A stretch of DNA of 13,429 bases. Source: GCA-002780795 sp964545385. Lineage in GTDB: Bacteria > Patescibacteriota > Microgenomatia > UBA1406 > GWC2-37-13. The stretch lies in the NCBI GenBank assembly GCA_964545385.1, contig CAZJFG010000020.1, forward strand, positions 1-13,429, in the 5' to 3' direction. Under the pieces are notes generated by a model, which was not told the DNA's origin, made no database searches, and saw only the letters and a program-made list of their open reading frames with translations. The position numbers were made by a program, and so were the translations under genes. Below, piece by piece: positions 6,794 to 11,989 of this stretch (the stretch's first letter is position 1; every line of letters begins with the position of its first letter).

Positions 6794-7550
6794 AGTAACT
6801 AAACAATTCCTGTTCCTCTTTCTTGATTATAAAATGGAACATTTCTCCAAACTCTTCTTTTTTGTCCCGACGAAAAGAATAAAATCTAGCTTTATCACAA
6901 AAGGTGCAGAACGGAAAAAAATCAATATTATCTTTTTTAACACCAGACTCGACCAACAACAAATAGTTTAGTCTTGTCAAATCAACATATCTTTTTGTAC
7001 CTTGAAACCGAAAGATTTTTTCCGAGTAACCGTTGAATTCTTCGAGAAATTGGTAATAACGATCGTCTGTGACATCATAGCAACATGAACCTATTCCCGG
7101 TCCGATTGCAACGATGATATTTTCCTCCTTTGCGCCACTATCTACCATCTTTTCAATCATCCGCTGGGCAAGTCTTTTGATACTCCCCCGCCAACCAATA
7201 TGTGCAAGTCCAATGATACCAGAAATCTTATCTGTAAAAATAAATGGAAGACAGTCTGCAGTTTTTATTGTCAAAAGGGTGTTTAGCTCATCTGTAACGA
7301 CACCGTCCGTTTCTTCAATTACTTCAATTTTCTGATCATTTGTTTTTTTGTAAAAAAAGACATTGGCTGAATGTATTTGTTCTAAAATAATCATCTTGTC
7401 AAAAAGGTAGTTGTTTTGAAAAAAAAAATTCGAAATTGTTCCTGGCTTTTTAGCGTCTCCTAAATACTTTGTCCCAAAACCGGAAAAAAAGGCACCGTCG
7501 TTGATTTTATCCGAATAAAAAATTTTTAGCTGATTATCGAAGTTTATCAT
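6786..7550 (-). CDS. pgeF: Peptidoglycan editing factor PgeF (YfiH/laccase-domain family)
   Basis: A 254-residue protein of the YfiH (DUF152, formerly multicopper polyphenol oxidase) family. Metal ligands and motifs are visible: LEQIHSANV with H60, TDGVVTD (81-87), KTADCLP with C100, AHIGWRG with H117, and AIGPGIGSCCYDV (148-160). In E. coli, YfiH/PgeF prevents L-Ser from being fitted into position 1 of the stem peptide by MurC; other family members show purine nucleoside phosphorylase or adenosine deaminase activity. The gene sits between murE and murC, overlapping murE by 17 bases and murC by 8. This supports the editing role and suggests translational coupling to MurC. The start at 7550 is inside the murE end; no Shine-Dalgarno is seen. 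Confidence 0.92.
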   Translation of the reverse strand: MINFDNQLKIFYSDKINDGAFFSGFGTKYLGDAKKPGTISNFFFQNNYLFDKMIILEQIHSANVFFYKKTNDQKIEVIEETDGVVTDELNTLLTIKTADCLPFIFTDKISGIIGLAHIGWRGSIKRLAQRMIEKMVDSGAKEENIIVAIGPGIGSCCYDVTDDRYYQFLEEFNGYSEKIFRFQGTKRYVDLTRLNYLLLVESGVKKDNIDFFPFCTFCDKARFYSFRRDKKEEFGEMFHFIIKKEEQELFSYYE

Positions 7551-8712
7551 TTAAAACTTTAAAAACTGCTAACTGATCACTCCACGGATACTCTTTTTTA
7601 CCGCGGCAGAGACTTTTTTCATGGCCTTTACCTGTAATAACTACCGTATCTCCGGACTTAGCCAAACTAATTGCTTTTTTAATTGCCTCCTGGCGATCAA
7701 CAATGATTTCATACTTTTTTTCTGAAATGCCGCTTGCTATTTGTTTACAGATTTTAACAGGATCTTCTGTCCGATAATCTTCTTCTGTCAGGATAATTTT
7801 TTTTGCATATTGGCCGCTTATTTTACCCATCTGAGATCTTTTCAAATGATCTCTCAAACCTGCCGAACCAAACACGTGAATGATATTTTTTCCAAGAGAA
7901 CTAAGTATATTTTCAAGGGCGTTTGGCGTGTGGGCAAAATCAACAACCACCTTAAAATCCTTATCGTAAACGACCTCAAGTCTTCCTTTTGGTAACTTAA
8001 ATGTCTTCATCGCTTCGACTATTGTCTCATCCTTTATATCAAGAGATTTGCAGGCCGTATATGCAGCCGAATAATTATATTTGTTAAACTCTGTTAATTT
8101 CGGCAACTTCTCTGAATATTTAAACTTGGCATCATATTTTTGATACCTGGTTTTTGGGATCTGATCTATTAAAAGCCGGTATGACCGATCATCGCTATTT
8201 ATAACCGCCAACTTGGATTTTTGAAGAAGTTTGGCCTTTGTTTTTACATAGTCTTCATAGTCCAGGTGATAATCCAGATGCTCGTTTGTTATGTTGGTAA
8301 CAATACCTATCTCATAATTAACTCCCCAAACCCTGTACTGATCTAAAGCGTGAGAGGTAGTCTCCAAGACAAAGTAATTACAACCATCATCCGCTGCCAT
8401 TTTTAAAAATTTTTGAATCTGGAATGGACTAGGAGTAGTCACATGAAAACCGATATCATATTCTTGATCTCCGATTTTTGCATAGACGGAAGAAACCATA
8501 GAAACTTTTTTACCGGCAGTCTTTAAAATGTGGTAGATAAGGTGTGTCGTGGTCGTTTTGCCGTCTGTACCGGTAACACCGATTATCTTTAATTTGCGGC
8601 CGGGGAAACCATACCAAATATTAGCCAAAACAGCTGCGAAAAAGTGATATATATTCTTAATTTTTTGAAACTTCCTTCTGAAAATTGGGAATTGAAAATT
8701 GAAAATTTTCAT
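7534..8712 (-). CDS. murE: MurE-like UDP-MurNAc-tripeptide synthetase, N-terminal domain missing
   Basis: Adds the third stem residue to UDP-MurNAc-L-Ala-D-Glu. Recognised by P-loop GVTGTDGKTTT (45-55), TTPSPF (92-97), ETTSHALDQ (117-125), TNITNEHLDYH (139-149), the TKAKLL segment with the likely carbamylated Lys, DFAHTPNALE (258-267), FGSAGLRD and GKGHE (361-365). It has 392 residues against about 490 in E. coli. The P-loop starts at residue 45 rather than beyond 100, so the usual UDP-binding domain 1 is absent; a short hydrophobic helix (about 21-35) takes its place. The specificity motif DNPR reads EDYR (311-314) before TEDP, so diaminopimelate versus lysine cannot be decided. The start overlaps the ftsI stop as ATGA. 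The first residues come from a heptamer repeat, and no better downstream Met exists. Confidence 0.88.
   Translation of the reverse strand: MKIFNFQFPIFRRKFQKIKNIYHFFAAVLANIWYGFPGRKLKIIGVTGTDGKTTTTHLIYHILKTAGKKVSMVSSVYAKIGDQEYDIGFHVTTPSPFQIQKFLKMAADDGCNYFVLETTSHALDQYRVWGVNYEIGIVTNITNEHLDYHLDYEDYVKTKAKLLQKSKLAVINSDDRSYRLLIDQIPKTRYQKYDAKFKYSEKLPKLTEFNKYNYSAAYTACKSLDIKDETIVEAMKTFKLPKGRLEVVYDKDFKVVVDFAHTPNALENILSSLGKNIIHVFGSAGLRDHLKRSQMGKISGQYAKKIILTEEDYRTEDPVKICKQIASGISEKKYEIIVDRQEAIKKAISLAKSGDTVVITGKGHEKSLCRGKKEYPWSDQLAVFKVLNDKLR
8680..8707. repeat. Heptamer tandem repeat at the murE start
   Basis: Four 7-bp units on the plus strand: GAAAATT, GGGAATT, GAAAATT, GAAAATT. On the coding strand they encode the N-terminal FNFQFPIF of MurE, immediately after the ftsI stop and murE start. 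The 7-bp period shifts frame in each unit, so the tract is coding in this frame only by chance of its composition. Confidence 0.85.
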
Positions 8713-10370
8713 TGGTCTGGTGCTATATTATAGTAAATTAATAATTCTTTGGCGATCTCAAAAAAAAGAGGCGCAGCCGTTTCTGAACCCCAAGGAGAAG
8801 ATTTAGGTTCGTTTAAGGTAACCAGAGCAATAAATTTTGGTTTGTCGGCTGGCGCAAAACCAATAAAAGACACATTGGTTTTTGAAACATCGTAATGGCC
8901 AGCAATAGCAATCTGGGCTGTGCCCGTCTTGCCTCCCATTGTAAAACCATCGGGTTTTGCCCACCTTACCTCTCCATTTTCCACAGCAGAAACAAGCATT
9001 TTTTTGACAGTTTCCGAAGTATTTTTGCTGATCACTTTTCTTACTGTTTCGGGTTGAATGGTTTTTTCTTTTGTGTTGAAGACAACCTTCTCGACCACAA
9101 GCGGTTTCATTAAATTTCCGCCGTTTACGATTGCGGCAAAAGCGCGTAAAATTTGAATCGGCGTTACAGCAATCCCCTGGCCAAATGTCACTGTTGCAAA
9201 ATCAATTGGATACCATTGATTATAGCTTTTTAAATAACTTGCTACCTCACCCTGTAAATCAATACCGGTCAACTGGCCAAAACCAAACTTTTCCAGGTAA
9301 GAATACAATTTTTTATTCCCTAGTTTTTCTCCAATATAAACCATACCTACATTAGACGATTTTTCAAGAATTCGGGTTATGTTGATTTTTCCTTCGTATT
9401 TGTCATTCCATGTTTTTATCGAATACTCGCCAATTTTCACCGGTCCTTTTTCATTATAAATGCTATCTTCTTTAATTGCTTTTTCCTCAAGTGCCGCAGC
9501 AACAACCAAAGGTTTAAAAATTGACCCGGGCTCATAAACATCGCTGACAATCGGATTTTTAAAGTAAGTTTCATCAAATTTATAGTATTCTTCTATTGAA
9601 AAATCAGGCAAACAAACGGCAGCCAATATCCTCATTGTGTAGGGATCGGCTATCAAAACACAACCTTCTTTTGCATCATAAGATTCAAGCGCGGCTTGCA
9701 ATTTTTTTTTAGCAATTGCCTGGACTGAACTATCGATCGTCAAATATAGATCGTTACCGTCTTCAGGATCTATTTTTTCCTGGGTACCTACAAAAATTGG
9801 CTTGCCGAAAAGATCTCTTTCTGATTTCAAAACACCAGGCAATCCTTTGAGATCCTTATTGTAAAAACCTTCTATTCCAAAATAACCTATATCTTCACCC
9901 CAGTAATCCTTACCAACAAAACCCAAGATATGGGCAGCAAGCGAAGCTTCCGGATAATAACGTTTAAATCCCTCTTCAAAACCAACTCCGTCTAAACCAA
10001 TTTTTTCAATTTGCTCTTTTTGTTTTCTAGTCAAATCTTTTTGAACAATTACCCAGTCTTTACTTTTGTCCAGCCGACTCTCAAGTGTTGCTTCATCAAT
10101 GTTAAGAATTTTATTAAGACTACGAATCAGTTTATCTTCGTTTGTTATTTTTTTTGGCTCTAAATACAGCAAGTAGTTTTGGATGTTTATGGCAAGCGGC
10201 TGACCGTTCCTATCGAAAATCTTTCCTCTTTGAGGATTGATTTTTTTGTCTTGATGATAAATATCATCTAAAGAAAGCTTTGGCCGATATACCTGAAGGT
10301 AAAACAACTTAATAATAACGGCAAGAAAAGCGATGAAAAAAAAGAAAAGAAGCAGTCTGAATTTATACAT
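8709..10370 (-). CDS. ftsI: Class B penicillin-binding protein, FtsI/PBP3-type transpeptidase
   Basis: D,D-transpeptidase that cross-links septal peptidoglycan together with FtsW. A short cytoplasmic tail is followed by one membrane helix (about 6-25). The non-catalytic pedestal domain begins with RGKIFDRNGQPLA (48-60) and has YYPEASLAAHILGFVG (138-153). The transpeptidase domain carries all three motifs: S283-x-x-K286 in EPGSIFKP, S338-S339-N340 in KSSNVGM, and KTGTAQ (481-486). The 553 residues are typical, and no PASTA domains follow. Position after ftsL and before murE is the classic dcw order. One base separates it from the ftsL-like gene; it overlaps murE by four bases. Confidence 0.95.
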   Translation of the reverse strand: MYKFRLLLFFFFIAFLAVIIKLFYLQVYRPKLSLDDIYHQDKKINPQRGKIFDRNGQPLAINIQNYLLYLEPKKITNEDKLIRSLNKILNIDEATLESRLDKSKDWVIVQKDLTRKQKEQIEKIGLDGVGFEEGFKRYYPEASLAAHILGFVGKDYWGEDIGYFGIEGFYNKDLKGLPGVLKSERDLFGKPIFVGTQEKIDPEDGNDLYLTIDSSVQAIAKKKLQAALESYDAKEGCVLIADPYTMRILAAVCLPDFSIEEYYKFDETYFKNPIVSDVYEPGSIFKPLVVAAALEEKAIKEDSIYNEKGPVKIGEYSIKTWNDKYEGKINITRILEKSSNVGMVYIGEKLGNKKLYSYLEKFGFGQLTGIDLQGEVASYLKSYNQWYPIDFATVTFGQGIAVTPIQILRAFAAIVNGGNLMKPLVVEKVVFNTKEKTIQPETVRKVISKNTSETVKKMLVSAVENGEVRWAKPDGFTMGGKTGTAQIAIAGHYDVSKTNVSFIGFAPADKPKFIALVTLNEPKSSPWGSETAAPLFFEIAKELLIYYNIAPDQ

Positions 10371-10371
10371 A

Positions 10372-10647
10372 TTATCGGTTTAAGGCATATTTTAGGTTCT
10401 CAAGATAGGTTGGTACTGTTTTTTTGGAAAAATCCATAGTGGCTGCCATGGATGCCGCATACTCAAGCGAACTGACTTCACCGAGTTTGCCTTCCAGGCT
10501 GTAGTTTTCCTGCTTTATTTTTTCAAGTTGAGCCTCGATTTTTGTAATCTCAACCGAAGACTTAATACCGGCTACAAAAATATATACGTTAGCAAAAACG
10601 AGCCCGCTAAAAAAAATTACAACTAATGGTTTTATAACTTTGTTCAT
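10372..10647 (-). CDS. ftsL: FtsL-like small bitopic division protein
   Basis: A 91-residue protein with a short positive N terminus, one membrane helix at about 7-27 and a predicted coiled coil at about 33-58 (IEAQLEKIKQENYSLEGKL), followed by LEYAASMAATMDF. FtsL sequences diverge strongly, so the assignment rests on size, topology, the N-x-x-L coiled-coil spacing and position between rsmH and ftsI. Partner proteins of this type hold FtsW and FtsI in the divisome. A DivIC/FtsB-type protein is the main alternative. One base separates it from each neighbour. Confidence 0.75.
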   Translation of the reverse strand: MNKVIKPLVVIFFSGLVFANVYIFVAGIKSSVEITKIEAQLEKIKQENYSLEGKLGEVSSLEYAASMAATMDFSKKTVPTYLENLKYALNR

Positions 10648-10648
10648 A

Positions 10649-11473
10649 TTATTTTTCGATAACTCTCATCTTGGCTGATCTCTCAAAATGAAAACCTGAA
10701 CCAGCCTTAATTACCTTTTTGTTGACAAAGAAAAAATTGTTTTTTCGAACAAAATTCTTAACAATCCGATCCTCAAGCGAATGAAAAGTAATGACCACAA
10801 GCCTTCCTCCTTTTTTTAAAGTGGCAACCGCACCGGCCAAACCACAATTCAAATTTTCAAATTCGTCGTTTGTCGCAATCCGTAATGCCTGAAAAACTCG
10901 ACGATAGGTTTTTTCATCCTTCTGACCGATCACGTTGTCAATAATAGCCAATATGTCTTTTACATTTTGAATTCTTTGGTGTTTGCGGCTAAAAACAATT
11001 TCTTTAGCGATTTCTTTCGAGTTTATATCTTCAGAGTAACTGGCTAAAATATCGTAAAGATTTTCTTCCGATAGCCGATTAACAATATCTGCCGCAGTTT
11101 TTTCTTGATCCAAATTAATTCGCATATCCAGTGTGTCGTTGAGATTTTTATAAGAAAAACCGCGGCCAGAGCCGTTAACCTGCTTCATAGACAACCCAAG
11201 ATCAATTAAAATGCCGTCTGCAGGATAAAAATTGTTTTCTTTGGCAATTTTCTCGATCTCTTTAAAATTACCATGAACAAGCTTTAGGTTTTGAGTTTTG
11301 AACTTTGAGTTTTGAACTTGATTTACGTCAATGTCTATTCCCAAAACCCTCCCCCCTCTTTTTAAAATTTCTTGGGTGTGGCCTCCTTCGCCAAATGTCG
11401 CATCTATATACAAACCATCTGGTTTAATATTTAGATTTTCAATCGCTTGTTGTAAAAGTACTGGACGGTGCAT
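10649..11473 (-). CDS. rsmH: 16S rRNA (cytosine1402-N4)-methyltransferase RsmH (MraW)
   Basis: SAM-dependent methylation of the ribosomal P-site base C1402. Motifs: HRPVLLQQAIENL (2-14), DATFGEGGHTQEIL (24-37, the SAM loop), GIDID (45-49), DGILIDLGLS, DMRI, RVFQALRIATNDE, TFHSLEDRIVKNF and the terminal RSAKMRVIEK. The 274 residues are somewhat short for the family (about 300-310). Residues 53-64 (VQNSKFKTQNLK), just after the SAM-binding acidic residue, are encoded by a heptamer repeat. Compared with E. coli the spacing from GID to HG-F is nearly unchanged, so the repeat replaces sequence rather than adding to it. The start shares one base with the mraZ stop (TAATG). Confidence 0.95.
   Translation of the reverse strand: MHRPVLLQQAIENLNIKPDGLYIDATFGEGGHTQEILKRGGRVLGIDIDVNQVQNSKFKTQNLKLVHGNFKEIEKIAKENNFYPADGILIDLGLSMKQVNGSGRGFSYKNLNDTLDMRINLDQEKTAADIVNRLSEENLYDILASYSEDINSKEIAKEIVFSRKHQRIQNVKDILAIIDNVIGQKDEKTYRRVFQALRIATNDEFENLNCGLAGAVATLKKGGRLVVITFHSLEDRIVKNFVRKNNFFFVNKKVIKAGSGFHFERSAKMRVIEK
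11283..11317. repeat. Heptamer tandem repeat inside rsmH
   Basis: Five 7-bp units on the plus strand: TTTAGGT, TTTGAGT, TTTGAAC, TTTGAGT, TTTGAAC. Units two/three and four/five make a perfect 14-bp repeat. The tract is in frame within rsmH and encodes the residues between the GIDID motif and the VHGNF strand. Confidence 0.88.
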
Positions 11474-11868
11474 TATGCTTTTAAGTTTTTAACATATTGT
11501 TCCCAGTTCTCCGTGTTCCAGATCTCAAAATGATCGCCGACGCCAATAATCACCGCTTTGCTTTTCAAATCGGCATAGTTCAGAAGATTTTTAGGAACAA
11601 TAAATCTTCCCTGGTCATCTATATCAAGATAAACAACCGAGGAAAACAAAAATCTTTTTTTATCGATATTTTCCTGCTCAAGCACCGAAACATGCATAAG
11701 CTCTTTGGTCTTTTCCTCCCACTCATCCTTGTCAAAACCAGCCAAGCACCGACCAAAACCTTTGTTCAAAATAAATGTGTTTCCCTTAAGCAGTTCTCTT
11801 ATTTTTTTGGGTAGAACAAGACGGCCCGGAGAAGAAAAAGTCAGTTGATATTCACCAAAAAACACCAT
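11473..11868 (-). CDS. mraZ: Transcriptional regulator MraZ
   Basis: A 131-residue protein with two SpoVT/AbrB-like swapped-hairpin repeats, slightly shorter than the usual 140-150. The start MVFFGEYQLTF resembles the family M-F-x-G-x-Y. The second repeat has the canonical DDQGRFIVP (58 residues or so after the first); the first reads SSPGRLVLP (12-20), where D-x-K-GR has become S-x-P-GR. MraZ proteins form ring-shaped oligomers and repress their own dcw operon by binding short direct repeats ahead of the gene. Such repeats with a 10-bp period are present here from 11897 to 11853. It is the first gene of the operon and overlaps rsmH by one base. ATG was chosen; the next codon is GTG and could also serve. 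Confidence 0.93.
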   Translation of the reverse strand: MVFFGEYQLTFSSPGRLVLPKKIRELLKGNTFILNKGFGRCLAGFDKDEWEEKTKELMHVSVLEQENIDKKRFLFSSVVYLDIDDQGRFIVPKNLLNYADLKSKAVIIGVGDHFEIWNTENWEQYVKNLKA

Positions 11869-11897
11869 ATTCTTCCATTATTATCCTTTTTACACCA
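11853..11897 (-). promoter_or_regulatory. Candidate MraZ operator: five boxes with exact 10-bp spacing
   Basis: On the minus strand, boxes begin at 11897 (TGGTG), 11887 (AGGAT), 11877 (TGGAA), 11867 (TGGTG) and 11857 (TGGTG). Each is followed by five bases, all AT-rich. MraZ sites in E. coli are TGGG-type repeats with five-base spacers, and Mollicutes use related GTGG repeats of the same period. The array lies between the -35 and codon 6 of mraZ, covering the -10 and start codon, as expected for autorepression. The last two boxes are also coding, so only three are free of coding constraint. Confidence 0.62.
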
Positions 11898-11905
11898 TTT
11901 GTCAA
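11877..11905 (-). promoter_or_regulatory. Promoter of the mraZ-murA operon
   Basis: A perfect TTGACA (11905-11900) is followed by a 17-base spacer and AATAAT (11882-11877). The -10 ends 8 bases before the mraZ ATG at 11868, so transcription would start at or within two bases of the start codon. GATAAT at 11885-11880 is an alternative -10 with a short 14-base spacer. Confidence 0.65.
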
Positions 11906-11930
11906 GAGGATTTAGTTAATATAAACCTCT
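11905..11930. promoter_or_regulatory. Imperfect inverted repeat between the mraZ and murJ promoters
   Basis: AGAGG(A)TTTA at 11905-11914 pairs with TAAACCTCT at 11922-11930, with one bulged A and a 7-base loop. It directly abuts the mraZ -35 on the upstream side. It could be a binding site for a regulator of either direction. It has no adjoining T-run and is not terminator-like. The rest of the 121-base gap holds only the two promoters and a run of Ts. Confidence 0.35.
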
Positions 11931-11952
11931 AGTCCTAGTATCTTAATTATTC

Positions 11953-11981
11953 TTTTTTTTTAGCCTTTGGCAGTTTATAAT
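11953..11981 (+). promoter_or_regulatory. Candidate promoter of murJ
   Basis: A perfect TATAAT at 11976-11981 ends 8 bases before the murJ ATG at 11990, implying a leaderless or nearly leaderless mRNA. The -35 region 17 bases upstream is only a run of Ts (11953-11958), so the -35 is weak. Confidence 0.5.
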
Positions 11982-11989
11982 TTAGATGA

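Noticed and set aside
6575..6971. Two plus-strand frames (75 and 105 codons) over the pgeF-murC junction
   Set aside because: Both are antisense shadows of conserved coding sequence.
7741..7995. An 84-codon plus-strand frame inside murE
   Set aside because: Antisense to the conserved C-terminal domain of MurE; no recognisable product.
8580..8712. A later start for murE that would leave the heptamer tract noncoding
   Set aside because: The next Met is at residue 67, beyond the P-loop at 45-55, so a functional ligase must start upstream of it; the ATGA overlap supports 8712.
274..10370. TGA recoded as glycine (code 25), as in some CPR lineages
   Set aside because: TGA ends mraY, yvcK, murB and ftsI at positions that fit the family ends and the ATGA overlaps, and no in-frame TGA is needed in any gene.
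11283..11317. Extra insertion in RsmH caused by the heptamer repeat
   Set aside because: Spacing between GID and HG-F is almost the same as in E. coli, so residues are replaced rather than added.
11951..11961. T-run after the inverted repeat as a terminator
   Set aside because: It is about 20 bases from the stem and directly before the murJ -10; no gene on the plus strand precedes it in the window.
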